NCBI RefSeq assembly: GCF_011752995.1
Contig: NZ_VWWL01000032.1
Span: 1 to 63,814 of the forward strand
Direction: 5' to 3'
Source of the DNA: Burkholderia sp. Ax-1724
GTDB lineage: Bacteria > Pseudomonadota > Gammaproteobacteria > Burkholderiales > Burkholderiaceae
DNA: 63,814 bases
This document shows positions 7,852-17,316 of the stretch, piece by piece. The notes beneath the pieces are model-generated. The model saw only the letters and a program-made list of their open reading frames with translations. It was not told the origin of the DNA and searched no databases. Position numbers and translations under genes: made by a program. Position 1 is the first letter of the stretch; the number at the start of each line of letters is the position of its first letter.

Positions 7852-9996
7852 ATGTCCAAGGTTTCCAGCAGCAACTCCACCCAAGTCTCCACTGTCGTTG
7901 ATTTGCCAGCGGATGACCGTCCTTCCGCACACTCGACGAAGCAACCCTCCACGCGCACTCCGACCACGAATCAGGGTTCCCGCTTCGAGGGTCTGCAAAA
8001 ACGTGCATCCGTCAAAGGCGCAGCGCCCCATGAAAGCACAGCGACCGGTGTCGCCGGCAGCACATCGCCGGCCCGCACGAGGTGGCATAAGGGCTTTCAG
8101 GTAATACAGGCACGCAAGCAACGAACACAAGAGTTGTTGGAGATCCTTCGCGAAGGCGTCCCTGGCCTGCTTGAGCAGCACCAGGCGGCAAAAGCCGATT
8201 ACCTCAAGCAGGCCGCGGCGCTGATGTCGAAAGGCGAGTATCCATTGCCGACGGCTTTCTCCGGGACCGTGACCCGCGATGCGGCGGGTCAGATGCGCTG
8301 TACCGACAAAGCCGTCGAAGCGATTTTGCGCTTCGTGCAGGCCAAGCACTCCGCACAATTCGATGAGCTGCGATTGCCTGCGGCCGGTTGCCGGCTGGGC
8401 CTTCCGCTGGACGCCGCCATTTTTGCCAGGACAGCCGCATTCGAGCACGGTTGCAAGGTGCACGGGCTGACGATGGAAGACGGGAAGCAAGTCGACGCCG
8501 ACATCAATCTGACGGCTTATGCGACCCGCCAGGCCATCAGGAAAGGCGTGCAGGGCTTCGGCGCCGACGCGCGCCTGAATCCGGCCACCTCAGAAGCGTC
8601 GGACGAGGCGGCCCGCTCCGGCGAGGCCATCGCGGCGTCGCACGACGGTGGAGAATCCCCGGGAGATCTGCCGCTTGCTACCCTGGACGGGAATCGGGCG
8701 TCGGCTGACACCGCACCGGCAGAGGGCCCCCATCCATTCAAGTTCCTGCAGGACATCCGTTACGAGGTCGAATCCGATCACGCGCCCTTGAAGAAACTGG
8801 TCGAACACTGCCTGAACGAAGCGGACCCGGCGACGCTCGAATTGCGTGGGCGCCTCGGGGCTCAATCTATCAACTCGGTCATCAACCAGAAGGCATTCAC
8901 CAAGGAAATCGGCATCGCCATGTTTGCCAGCCTGGCGATGAGCGGCGGCCTTACCTATGCGCTCGACGCCGTGGCGTGGAAGGCACTGGTGGCCGTTGCG
9001 GCCCGCGCGTACGGAGAGACGCATCCGGTCACGCAATTCGTCGACGTGTTGACGAACTCGGTCACGCCGCTGGTCACGGAGACGGTCGACTCGCTCATCG
9101 TCAAACGACTGCTCGGCACGTTTCAGGGCGAACCGCTCCTGCCGGAGTCCGTCGAGAAATTGCTCGACGACCTCAAGGATTCGGCGGGCGCGGGAAGCAT
9201 TGCGGCGGTGGGGTCCATTCCGAACAACGCGGCCGCGCTGAACAGTTCGATCGCCATGTTGCCCGTTCAGGCGTTGACGAACCAGGTGGCGGCATCCACT
9301 TCCGGTGCCATGGTGCCGCTCGAAATTGCCAACGCACACGATGAGATGGCGGCCGGCGTGACGCAAAAGATGAACGAGGGCTTTTTCCCCGCCCCGGCAG
9401 CGAACCATACCGAGGCGGCGAGCACGCCGGAAGCGAAGGCCGCGCTACGGACACACATCCGGGCCGAGACGAAGTCCGCGCTGGAAGCGGCACCCGGCTG
9501 GGGGATGGCGGTGAACTCGATGGGTATCGGCTCCGTGCTGAGTTTCGCGGCCGGCTTCCTGCCGGTCGACATTCCGGCCCGGCTGGGACTGGTCAGCGAT
9601 TCCGTGCAGAAAATCGCCTCGATCATGCTCAATACGCCGACGGAGATCCTGAGTCTCGGTACCAACATATTGACTGCCAATCATCTGGGAATGGGGAAAT
9701 GGATGACGACCGATACCGAGAAAAACCGCCAGATGATTAGCCTGATCGTCGACAAGGCAATCCAGCGCATCAAAAGCGATGACCCTGGCCGCAGCATCGA
9801 AATTACCGAAGACGAATTGAGGGCGATCGAGCATCCCAGACTGGCGCTTACCCAGCCCGCCGGGAGAAAGATTGTCGACGCGATCAATAACACCACCGAC
9901 TTTCTGGCCAAGGGATGGGCGAGCATGCTGGGGCAGCCGAAGCCGGTCAAGCAGAGCGAAACGGTCAGCCTGGACAATGTGCGAATGGATGCATGA
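7852..9996 (+). CDS. Putative type III secretion effector-like protein
   Basis: A 714-residue protein of no family I can name. The first 80 residues are rich in Ser, Thr, Gln and Pro with few acidic residues (MSKVSSSNSTQVST, then many S/T/P), as in type III secretion signals. The middle is helical, and two hydrophobic stretches follow (around GIAMFASLAMSGGLTYALDA and GMAVNSMGIGSVLSFAAGF) that could insert in membranes. No catalytic motif was found. The ATG at 7852 fits the polar start; an in-frame ATG at 7798 adds 18 residues. A TTCG-N17-TTCG at 7690-7714 is one base off the hrpII/PIP-box spacing. The gene is flanked by direct repeats and has no secretion genes beside it, so it is a lone, probably acquired, gene. 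Confidence 0.6.
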   Translation: MSKVSSSNSTQVSTVVDLPADDRPSAHSTKQPSTRTPTTNQGSRFEGLQKRASVKGAAPHESTATGVAGSTSPARTRWHKGFQVIQARKQRTQELLEILREGVPGLLEQHQAAKADYLKQAAALMSKGEYPLPTAFSGTVTRDAAGQMRCTDKAVEAILRFVQAKHSAQFDELRLPAAGCRLGLPLDAAIFARTAAFEHGCKVHGLTMEDGKQVDADINLTAYATRQAIRKGVQGFGADARLNPATSEASDEAARSGEAIAASHDGGESPGDLPLATLDGNRASADTAPAEGPHPFKFLQDIRYEVESDHAPLKKLVEHCLNEADPATLELRGRLGAQSINSVINQKAFTKEIGIAMFASLAMSGGLTYALDAVAWKALVAVAARAYGETHPVTQFVDVLTNSVTPLVTETVDSLIVKRLLGTFQGEPLLPESVEKLLDDLKDSAGAGSIAAVGSIPNNAAALNSSIAMLPVQALTNQVAASTSGAMVPLEIANAHDEMAAGVTQKMNEGFFPAPAANHTEAASTPEAKAALRTHIRAETKSALEAAPGWGMAVNSMGIGSVLSFAAGFLPVDIPARLGLVSDSVQKIASIMLNTPTEILSLGTNILTANHLGMGKWMTTDTEKNRQMISLIVDKAIQRIKSDDPGRSIEITEDELRAIEHPRLALTQPAGRKIVDAINNTTDFLAKGWASMLGQPKPVKQSETVSLDNVRMDA

Positions 9997-10019
9997 CGTT
10001 GCTTTCGCAACGCCCGTTG

Positions 10020-10154
10020 CCGCCACCCGTCGAATTTTCGCGAGACGATGGCAGCAACGGGAATTCAGGTATTTCGCTGGCGTCGTCGAGATGGCGCCAG
10101 CGGCTCGCCGCACAGCCGCCTCTATGGCTTCCCGATCCGTTGCCCAGACCGCTC
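10020..10154 (+). repeat. Direct repeat copy B (135 bp)
   Basis: Second, diverged copy of 7514-7649. Here it encodes no intact reading frame: the 5' part of the gene is missing and only the C-terminal fragment (VEFSRDDGSNGNSGISL) can be read from about 10028. It begins 23 bases after the stop of the effector-like gene and ends within the stop codon of the XRE-cupin gene. Confidence 0.75.
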
Positions 10155-10722
10155 AGCGCCGCACGAGCCCCACCACATAGCGGCACGTCTCGTCGCCGGC
10201 ATTGAAGAACTCGCACTCCACCGGCGCGCCCAGTTGCAGGCAATCGCCCGCTTCGAGCCGGTATGTCTGCGAACCCTCGCGAAACGTCAGCACGCCTTGC
10301 GTCACCCAGATCTGCTGATGCTGGAACACGAACGCATCCGATGGATAAGGCACGCGCACGCCTGCCGGCAATTCGATCTCGAGCAATTCGAGCACGCCGC
10401 CGGTGGGCGGCGAAACGCGCCGCCGCGTATAGCCGGTTTCGGGGTCTTGCCAGAGCGCCTGATCGGCATGGCGCACGAGCCGCTCGCCGGTCTGCTCGGC
10501 GAGTGCGAGCAAGGTCGACAGGGTCAAACCAAACGCGCCCGACAATCGTCCGAGCACGGTCGCCGTGGGGCTCGCCTCGCCGCGCTCGATCTTGCTGATC
10601 ATCGCCTTCGACACGCCCGAGCGCTCCGCCAGTTCGCTGAGCGACCAGTTGCGCGCCTCGCGCTCGGTCTTTACGCGCGCGGAAATCGCCTGAGTCAGAT
10701 CGATGGCGGAAGATTCGGACAT
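10153..10722 (-). CDS. XRE-family regulator with C-terminal cupin domain
   Basis: A 189-residue cytoplasmic regulator. Residues 15-70 are an XRE helix-turn-helix (WSLSELAERSGVSKAMISKI followed by ERGEASPTATVLGRLSGAFG), and residues 110-185 are a small cupin barrel (VPYPSDAFVFQHQQIWV, LEAGDCLQLGAPVECEFFN). XRE-cupin proteins usually sense a small molecule and repress or activate a neighbouring metabolic operon. The divergent flavin monooxygenase and reductase genes across the 10723-11124 gap are the natural targets. The ATG at 10722 was chosen because the HTH domain begins soon after; longer frames upstream have no family similarity. Confidence 0.85.
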   Translation of the reverse strand: MSESSAIDLTQAISARVKTEREARNWSLSELAERSGVSKAMISKIERGEASPTATVLGRLSGAFGLTLSTLLALAEQTGERLVRHADQALWQDPETGYTRRRVSPPTGGVLELLEIELPAGVRVPYPSDAFVFQHQQIWVTQGVLTFREGSQTYRLEAGDCLQLGAPVECEFFNAGDETCRYVVGLVRR

Positions 10723-11124
10723 GGCAGGGTCGTCGCGGCAAAGTGAGTTCCGCAAAATTATATCGATGCGTAGGCGCGACCGGCAGGCGCTGACAGCCAT
10801 CCTCCCTGAGCGCACCACGAGAAGCCGGCCAGCGGGCGGCCCGCTGACTCGACCGGGCAGGCACGGCGTCGGGCGAGCCACACTCTCGGCACGACACCAC
10901 GCCCCTCTCAATGCGATATCGACATCGCGCGGCAAGCCTGCAACATCGCCGCGCGGAATGTCTTGCATAGTATTTTTTCGTCCACTATATTCAACGAACG
11001 GATACCGTTAAACACGATTCGAAGCCCTGCGCCGATCCGGCACAGCCCCGCGGAACCATCGACGCGTCGAACCCCGCTCGAACCGTTGCCCGCCTTCGTC
11101 CACCTCTGCCAGCCGGAACACGCC
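10723..11124. promoter_or_regulatory. Divergent control region between XRE-cupin and monooxygenase genes
   Basis: About 400 bases without a supported gene. The right part (10965-11010) is AT-rich (ATAGTATTTTTTCGTCC, CACTATATTCAACG) and is the likely promoter of the monooxygenase operon; I could not fix a convincing -35/-10 pair or an operator. Confidence 0.4.
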
Positions 11125-12504
11125 ATGCTGAAGGAAATCGTTCTCAACGCGTTTGACATGAACTGCGTCGGCCACATCCAGCAAGGGCTGTGGACCCATC
11201 CGCGCGATCAGTCCGCGCGCTATACGGACCTGCAATACTGGACCGACTACGCGCGCAAGCTCGAAGCGGGCCTGTTCGACGGCATCTTTTTCGCGGACGT
11301 GGCGGGCGTCTACGACGTCTACGGCGGCAATCCCGACGCGGCGATCCGCGGCGCGGTGCAGGTGCCCGTCAACGATCCGACGCTGCTGATTCCGGCCATG
11401 GCCGCCGTCACGCGGCATCTGTCGTTCGGCGTCACGTCGAATCTGTCGGTCGAGCAGCCCTATCTGTTCGCGCGCCGCATGTCGACGCTCGATCATCTGA
11501 CGCGCGGCCGGGTCGGCTGGAACATCGTGACCGGCTATCTCGACAGCGCCTCGCGCGCGATCGGCCTGACCGGCCAGATGGCGCACGACGACCGCTACGA
11601 TCTCGCCGACGAATACATGGAGCTCGTCTACAAGCTCTGGGAGTGCAGCTGGGAAGACGACGCCGTGCTGCGCGACAAGGCGCGCGGCGTCTATGCGAAC
11701 GCCTCGAAGGTCCACGTGATCCATCACCACGGCAAGCAGTATCGCGTCGATGCGATGCATCTCGCCGAGCCGTCGCCGCAACGCACGCCGGTGCTGTATC
11801 AGGCGGGCTCGTCGGCGCGCGGCAAGCAGTTCGCGGCGGCGCACGCGGAATGCGTGTTCGTCAACGGCCAGGCGAAGCCGGCGGTCAAGGCGATCGTCGA
11901 CGACATTCGCGCGCACGCGGTCGCGGGCGGCCGCCGCGCCGACGACATCAAGGTGCTGCTCGGCCAGACCGTGATCGCGGGCCGCACCGATCGCGAAGCC
12001 GAGGAGAAGTACGCGGAGTACCGGCGCTACGTGAGTTCCGAGGCCGCGCTCGTGCATGCGGCCGCATCGCTCGGCATCGACTTCACGCGCTACGACCTCG
12101 ACGAGCCGATCGAAACGGGCAAGAGCCAGGCGATCGTCTCGAACGTCGAGGCGATGACGCGCGCGGCCGGCCCGCAATGGACCAAGCGCAAACTGCTCGA
12201 ACAGATGGTGCTCGGCAGCCGCCAGCCGCCGCTCGTCGGCTCGGCGGAAAAGATCGCGAACGAACTGATTGCATGGACCGAGGAAACCGGCGTGGACGGT
12301 TTCAACCTGTCGCGCACCGTCGTGCCCGAATGCTTCGACGATTTCATCGAGCTGGTCGTGCCGCTGTTGCAGGAGCGCGGCGCCTACAAGCGCGCGTATC
12401 GCGACGGCACGTTGCGCGACAAGCTGTTCGGGCATGCGCGTCTGCCGGAGCGCCATACGGCGGCGCAGTTTCGTTCGCCGGCATGCGCGGCGGCGCCGGC
12501 ATGA
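11125..12504 (+). CDS. FMN-dependent luciferase-like monooxygenase (NtaA/DmoA/SnaA type)
   Basis: A 459-residue member of the bacterial luciferase-like fold that uses FMNH2 from a partner reductase to oxygenate a small substrate. It shows the NtaA-group features FDGIFFADVAGVYDVYGG, GVTSNLSVEQPYLFARRMST, the flavin-site segment GRVGWNIVTGYLDSASRAIG, and QAGSSARGKQFAAAHAECVF. This group includes nitrilotriacetate, dimethylsulfide and alkanesulfonate-related monooxygenases; the substrate here is unknown. The start was set at ATG 11125 because the family N-terminus is MLKEIVLNAFDMN-like. The partner flavin reductase follows 205 bases downstream. Confidence 0.88.
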   Translation: MLKEIVLNAFDMNCVGHIQQGLWTHPRDQSARYTDLQYWTDYARKLEAGLFDGIFFADVAGVYDVYGGNPDAAIRGAVQVPVNDPTLLIPAMAAVTRHLSFGVTSNLSVEQPYLFARRMSTLDHLTRGRVGWNIVTGYLDSASRAIGLTGQMAHDDRYDLADEYMELVYKLWECSWEDDAVLRDKARGVYANASKVHVIHHHGKQYRVDAMHLAEPSPQRTPVLYQAGSSARGKQFAAAHAECVFVNGQAKPAVKAIVDDIRAHAVAGGRRADDIKVLLGQTVIAGRTDREAEEKYAEYRRYVSSEAALVHAAASLGIDFTRYDLDEPIETGKSQAIVSNVEAMTRAAGPQWTKRKLLEQMVLGSRQPPLVGSAEKIANELIAWTEETGVDGFNLSRTVVPECFDDFIELVVPLLQERGAYKRAYRDGTLRDKLFGHARLPERHTAAQFRSPACAAAPA

Positions 12505-12709
12505 CGATGCGCGAAGCTGACACCGGGATGCGGGCGGGTCCGCGAAGTTTGTGGTTTGTGGCGACGGAGTTGGCATCGGTGCCAGTGTCGCGCAAGCCGA
12601 ACGCATGAGGCGCGCGACTCGCAGCACGCCTACCGTCGGCATGAACCGCACCACCCGCACCGCCAGCGGCACATCCCGTGCAGCTACAGAATTTTCAGAA
12701 GAGGCACCC

Positions 12710-13252
12710 ATGCTTGACAAGAGCACGTTCCGCGACGCCATGGCCGGTCTTGGCGCGGCCGTCAACATCATCACGAGCGACGGCGCGGCCGGCCTCGCGG
12801 GCTGCACCGCCTCGGCCGTCTGCGGCGTGACCGACGAGCCGCCTACCCTGCTCGTCTGCATCAATCGCGGCAGCCGCAACAATGCGGCGTTTCGCGAGAA
12901 CGGCAGGCTCTGCGTGAACGTGCTGAGCGCGGAACACCAGGCGCTCGCGGCGCACTTCGCGACGAGCGCGCTCGCCATCGGAGAACGCTTCGCCGCCGCG
13001 CAATGGGAACACCTCGCGACCGGCGCGCCGGTGTTGCGGGACGCGCTCGCGTCGCTCGACTGCGAGATCGAATCGATCACCGAAGTCGGCACGCACACGG
13101 TGTTCTTCTGCGCGGTGAAGGCCGCGCACACACGGGCCGACGGCGATGCGCTGATCTACTACGGCCGCCGTTATCATCGCGTGGGCGAGCGGTCGGTGCA
13201 TGCATCGCATGCGGTGGCCGCGAGTGCCTGTGCCGCGAGACCGGCACGCTGA
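12710..13252 (+). CDS. Flavin reductase (FMN reductase component)
   Basis: A 180-residue flavin reductase of the HpaC/NtaB/DszD family. It has the FMN-binding beginning FRDAMAGLGAAVNIITSDG, the GCTASAVCGVTDEPPTLLVC strand pair, NRGSRNNAAFRENGRLCVNV and the GDALIYYGRRYHRVG end. It should reduce FMN with NAD(P)H and pass it to the monooxygenase encoded just upstream. AGAAGAGG precedes the ATG at a suitable distance. The segment 12505-12709 between the two genes holds no supported gene; 13253-13450 after it is also empty. Confidence 0.87.
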   Translation: MLDKSTFRDAMAGLGAAVNIITSDGAAGLAGCTASAVCGVTDEPPTLLVCINRGSRNNAAFRENGRLCVNVLSAEHQALAAHFATSALAIGERFAAAQWEHLATGAPVLRDALASLDCEIESITEVGTHTVFFCAVKAAHTRADGDALIYYGRRYHRVGERSVHASHAVAASACAARPAR

Positions 13253-13450
13253 TTTATTTTTCGCAGGGCGAAGCAAGCCCATTGTGACTGGATGCTCGCG
13301 GTTGCGATCGACATGCCAAGCCATTCGTTCGTTGCGGGTTCATTGCAGAGCCGGCACGCAGGATATTCCGGACGACTTGATTTCTGGCCGGATAAGCACA
13401 GCGACTCCTGCCGGTATTGCATCAAGCACCCAACATCCAGCATTAATGCA

Positions 13451-14608
13451 TCAGGCCCGCACCACGCCGCTCACCGGCCGCGCCGCAACCGTGCGCCCGA
13501 ACAGCGCGGCCGCGGTGCGCTGCGCATCGAGCCCAAGACTCTCGCTCGCCGCGCCGGCAATCAACGCATCGAGCGACGCGGTCGGCTTCAGATCGCGCGC
13601 CTCGTACAACTGATGCGGCGCGAGCCCCGGCCAGTCCGCGATCACGCGGCCGCCTTCCACCGAACCGCCCAGCAGCATCGCGACCGAGCCCGTGCCGTGA
13701 TCGGTGCCGCCGGTGCCGTTCGCGGCGGCGGTCCGGCCGAATTCGGTCGCGACCAGCACCGTGGTCTTGCTCCATGACGGCCCCATGCCATCGCGCAGCG
13801 CGGCAAGCATCGTATCGAGCGCTTTCAACTGATTCGCGAGGCGCGCGTTCTGCGCGCTATGCGTGTCCCAGCCGCCGGTTTCGATCATCGCGATGCGCGG
13901 ACCGTCGTCGCGCGACAGAAAACTCGCCGCGAGCTTGCCGAGGCTCGCGGGGTCCTGACGCGCGCCCGCGTCGCCGGCAAGACCGCGCGCGGCCATCGCC
14001 GACTCCCAGAGTGGGCGCAACTGCGCATCCTGCTCGTAAAGCTGCGAGACGCGCATGAGCAGATCGTCGGGCGCCTGCGGCAGCGCCGACGGCGCATAGG
14101 ACGTGACCGCCGCCGCGCCGCGCAATGCCATCGGCACGGTCGGCGCGAACGCGATCGCGGTTTCGCGCGTCGCCGGCAATTGCGCGGCGAGCCGGTTGAG
14201 CCAGCCGTCCTTCACCTGATACGGCGATGTGCCGCCGGTTTCGAGCACGTTCTGTCCGTCGAAATGCGAGCGGTCGCGATACGGTGAGGCCACCGCGTGC
14301 ACGAACAGCGCCTCGCGGTCCGCGTACATTTTCGCCACCTGCGCGAGCGCCGGATGCAGCGCGAAGGTGCCGTCCAGACGCGGCGCATTCGACGTGTCGA
14401 TCGCGAGCGCGCCGCGCAACGTCGCGTAGGCAGGCTCGGCGTACGGCACGACGATGTTCAGGCCGTCGGCCGCGCCGCGCTGGATCACGAACACGAAACG
14501 GCGCTCGGTCGCGACGTGCGCGAACGCGATATGCGGCGAGACGAGCATCGCGCCCGCACCGGCAGCGGCGACACCGAGAAACTGGCGGCGTGACAGCATG
14601 GCATTCAT
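13451..14608 (-). CDS. DUF1501 family Tat-exported protein
   Basis: A 385-residue protein with a twin-arginine signal (SRRQFLGVAAAGAGA, then MLVSPHIAFA). The mature part has the DUF1501 hallmarks: RRFVFVIQRGAADGLNIVVP, HPALAQVAKMYADREALFVH, SPYRDRSHFDGQNVLE, METGGWDTHSAQN-like, and VLVATEFGRTAAANGTGGTDHG, which resembles the metal-binding core of the alkaline phosphatase/sulfatase fold. The biochemical role is not established. Its ATG at 14608 overlaps the DUF1800 stop by four bases, the standard pairing of these two families. An alternative start is the ATG at 14599. Confidence 0.88.
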   Translation of the reverse strand: MNAMLSRRQFLGVAAAGAGAMLVSPHIAFAHVATERRFVFVIQRGAADGLNIVVPYAEPAYATLRGALAIDTSNAPRLDGTFALHPALAQVAKMYADREALFVHAVASPYRDRSHFDGQNVLETGGTSPYQVKDGWLNRLAAQLPATRETAIAFAPTVPMALRGAAAVTSYAPSALPQAPDDLLMRVSQLYEQDAQLRPLWESAMAARGLAGDAGARQDPASLGKLAASFLSRDDGPRIAMIETGGWDTHSAQNARLANQLKALDTMLAALRDGMGPSWSKTTVLVATEFGRTAAANGTGGTDHGTGSVAMLLGGSVEGGRVIADWPGLAPHQLYEARDLKPTASLDALIAGAASESLGLDAQRTAAALFGRTVAARPVSGVVRA

Positions 14609-16254
14609 CTCCGTTGGAAATCGGGCGACACGAGCAACAGCGCGATCGCCGTCGATGCGCTTTCGGCGCGCGATACGGCCGTGGCCGTCGGCTCGCTGAG
14701 CGTGCCGGCCAGCAGCGTCTGTCCGAGCGCGCGCGCATCGAGCCGGTCGCCCACGCGCGCCGCGAAACGTTGCGCGACTTCGACGCGGCGCACGAGCGCA
14801 TCGGGCGCGGCCCAGCTTGCGGCGATATCGTCGTAGCCCGCGGGTGAACCGGGGCGCCACACGGGTTGGCCGAGCTGGGTGAAAATCGGCGCGCTCTGCT
14901 GATTGCCGAGGTTCTGCCAGCCGAGTCCGCGCATCGACGAAATGGCCCACTCCCACGGCGTCTTGAACTTCACCGCCTGCGGCGCCCAGGCCTCGGGCGT
15001 CTCGATCAGCGCGTGATAGACGCTTGGCAGATCGCCGCCGCTGCGCTCGAACGCGTCGGCAAGACGCTCGCTGACGCCGGACGGCGGATTGTCGGCGACG
15101 AAATGGCGGGCGAGCTTCATGCCGATATGCTTTGCGGTGGCCGGCGAATTCGCGAGGTCGTGCAGGATCGCGAGTGCCTGCTGCTCGCCTGGCTCGTCGT
15201 AGCGGCGGCCCATGATCGTGCGCGTGCCGGGCTCGTGCAGCGCCGGACGAAACACGAAGCTGCCGGGTTCGGCGTTCTGCGCGAGCACGCGGCGGCCCGC
15301 ATCGATATTGCCCGCGATATTCGCGCCCGCTTTGGGCGGATTGCCGGCGAGGCTCCAGCCGGTCAGCGCGCGGGCGAACTCGGTCACGTCGTCCTGGCTG
15401 TAGCCGCTGCGCACGCCGAGCGTATGCAGTTCCATGACCTCGCGCGCGAGATTCTCGTTGAGTCCGCGCCGGTTTTCCGGGTTGCGTTGCGCGGCGCGCA
15501 GCGCGGCCGTGCTGTCCGGTCCGACCGAGCGGGTCTGGTCGAGAAACAGTTGCATCGCCGGATGACGCTCGACGGCTACCAGCATGTCCTCGAAACGGCC
15601 GAGCACATGCGGGCGGATCGCTTCCGCCTCGAACGAACCGGCCAGCACGGCGACACCGGGCTTCTCCGTCGATACCGCAAAATGGTTCGCCCAGAAATGC
15701 ACGAGCCGTTCGATGAAGGGCGTCGGCGTGGTCAATGCGCTCGCTACACGCGCATTCACGGATGAGCGGTACAGGTCGAGTATTTCGACGCGCAGTGCCT
15801 TGCGTTCGGCTTCTTTCGCGGTCTGGGCACGGGTGGTTTGGGCTGCGCTCTGGCTGGCGGCTGGGGCCATGGCCTGATTCGTGGCCTGGTTCGTTGGCGC
15901 GCGATAGCCTGCGTTGCTGCCGCCGGCATTGGCCGCACGCCTGTTCGCGTTATCGATTGCCTCAGTGGCCGCGCGGTTGTCCGCGAAATTGCCGGCATGA
16001 CCGGCGACAGGAGGCCCCTCGCCCGCGTCGCGCTTTGCCGGCTGATTGATCCGCATGCGCAGTTGCACGAGTTCCGCCGACAGCGCCAACGAATCGGGCT
16101 GGCTCGCCCACGCAGTAGGTCTCGGCTGATACTGCTCGAACTGGGCGAGCAGCCAGCCTTTCGGATCGGCGGGCGGCGTGTCGTCGGCACGCGCGCCGAG
16201 ACCGAAGCGGTTCAGCGCGAGCGCCGCGGCATTGAGGTTCGGTGAGTTGGCCAT
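14605..16254 (-). CDS. DUF1800 family protein
   Basis: A 549-residue DUF1800 protein, the usual upstream partner of DUF1501. It begins with LNRFGLGARADDTPPADP and contains the typical RLVHFWANHFAVSTEK, NENLAREVMELHTLGV, YSQDDVTEFARALTGW, ARHFVADNPP and KFKTPWEWAISSMRGLGW segments. A low-complexity Asn/Ala/Gln insertion (about residues 85-140) is probably a linker specific to this lineage. No signal peptide was seen, although partners are exported. It follows the metal-sensor-like gene by 82 bases and is translationally coupled to DUF1501. Confidence 0.88.
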   Translation of the reverse strand: MANSPNLNAAALALNRFGLGARADDTPPADPKGWLLAQFEQYQPRPTAWASQPDSLALSAELVQLRMRINQPAKRDAGEGPPVAGHAGNFADNRAATEAIDNANRRAANAGGSNAGYRAPTNQATNQAMAPAASQSAAQTTRAQTAKEAERKALRVEILDLYRSSVNARVASALTTPTPFIERLVHFWANHFAVSTEKPGVAVLAGSFEAEAIRPHVLGRFEDMLVAVERHPAMQLFLDQTRSVGPDSTAALRAAQRNPENRRGLNENLAREVMELHTLGVRSGYSQDDVTEFARALTGWSLAGNPPKAGANIAGNIDAGRRVLAQNAEPGSFVFRPALHEPGTRTIMGRRYDEPGEQQALAILHDLANSPATAKHIGMKLARHFVADNPPSGVSERLADAFERSGGDLPSVYHALIETPEAWAPQAVKFKTPWEWAISSMRGLGWQNLGNQQSAPIFTQLGQPVWRPGSPAGYDDIAASWAAPDALVRRVEVAQRFAARVGDRLDARALGQTLLAGTLSEPTATAVSRAESASTAIALLLVSPDFQRR

Positions 16255-16336
16255 GCGATCCTCATCGGCATTGGATGGCTTTGCATGTCCGTTAAACGCT
16301 CGAAGCGCCGCAATCCGTCGCGGCCATCCGCGTTTT

Positions 16337-16903
16337 TTAGTCGTCCGATGCAGCGTCGGCAGGCGCGGGATTGGCCGGCACACTCGCCGGCGAGTTCGCC
16401 TGATGCTGCGCATTCGCCTGCTGTTTCGCGTTCGGCGCAGGCTGCGCTCCGCGCCACTCGCCACGCCACCTGAGGCTATCGGCGAACTCGATCCGCTCCG
16501 TGGGCGACAGCGTCTCCGCGAAATCCGCGACGCTCGCTTCCACCATCGCGCGCAGTTTGCTGTCGGCCGCGCGCGTACGCGCGAGCGCGGCATCGAGCGC
16601 CGCGCGATCGAACTGCGGCTCGGCCAGCAGACGCAGCACCTCGCGACGCCCCTCGCGGCCCTCGCGCGCATAAGGCCGCCCTTCGCGGCGCGCGTTTTGC
16701 AGTCCTTCGATAAAGGCCCGCTGCTGCGCTGCCGACAGCGGCTCGGCGGCAAAACGCAGCGCCGCGCGCTGCTGCGCGGCCGCCGGCCGCTTGACGCCGT
16801 GCGTCGCGAACCATTGATACGCGCCGCCCGCAATTGCGCCGAGCAGAAACACGTTGAGTACGAACGAGCCCAGCAGGGCAAACTTCCACGACCGCCCGTT
16901 CAT
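16337..16903 (-). CDS. Periplasmic heavy-metal-sensor-like (CnrX/Spy-like) protein
   Basis: A 188-residue protein with one N-terminal membrane anchor (FALLGSFVLNVFLLGAIAGG) and a periplasmic helical domain with repeated charged helices (LSAAQQRAFIEGLQNARREG, LSPTERIEFADSLRWRG) as in the CnrX/Spy/CpxP superfamily. The last 40 residues are Ala/Pro/Gln-rich and probably disordered. I see no clear His/Met metal cluster, so metal sensing is not shown; the protein may instead modulate the anti-sigma factor from the periplasmic side. Its start overlaps the preceding stop by ATGA. Confidence 0.75.
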   Translation of the reverse strand: MNGRSWKFALLGSFVLNVFLLGAIAGGAYQWFATHGVKRPAAAQQRAALRFAAEPLSAAQQRAFIEGLQNARREGRPYAREGREGRREVLRLLAEPQFDRAALDAALARTRAADSKLRAMVEASVADFAETLSPTERIEFADSLRWRGEWRGAQPAPNAKQQANAQHQANSPASVPANPAPADAASDD

Positions 16904-17316
16904 TCGCCGCTCCAATCGGCGGACGTGCCGCCGAAGCTCGAAGTCAGATAAGAGGATTCGTGCACGGCCGGCGCGTTTTCGGTCAGCACGAAGAACGACA
17001 TCGCCAATGCGCCGGCCACGCCGCCGAGCAGCCCGACTCCGGCGACCGCCGCGCCGGACCACCACCAGCGCCCGCGCGCGAACAGCCGGCGCACGGGCGT
17101 GCGCTCGACGATGCGCCGCTGTAGCTCAAGGCTCGGCGGCTCGACCTTGTCGGCGGCAAGCCACGCGTCGATGCCGGCCGCCTGCGCGAGCGCGGCATCG
17201 GCCTCAACGCGATGCGAGCGCGCCCATGCCTGCGCCGCCGCGCGTTCGTGCGGCGGCCAGCGGCGCGCATCGGCGCCGTAGGCTTCGACGATCTGATGAA
17301 ATCTTTCGGGTGTCAT
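16900..17316 (-). CDS. Putative anti-sigma factor (single-pass membrane protein)
   Basis: A 138-residue protein with a cytoplasmic N-terminal helical part (RFHQIVEAYGADARRWPPHE), one transmembrane segment (about residues 87-112, WSGAAVAGVGLLGGVAGALA onward) and a short periplasmic tail. Size, topology and position between an ECF sigma factor and a periplasmic sensor fit an anti-sigma factor. There is no HxxxCxxC zinc motif, so it is not the classical ZAS type. It overlaps its neighbours by ATGA on both sides. Confidence 0.65.
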   Translation of the reverse strand: MTPERFHQIVEAYGADARRWPPHERAAAQAWARSHRVEADAALAQAAGIDAWLAADKVEPPSLELQRRIVERTPVRRLFARGRWWWSGAAVAGVGLLGGVAGALAMSFFVLTENAPAVHESSYLTSSFGGTSADWSGE

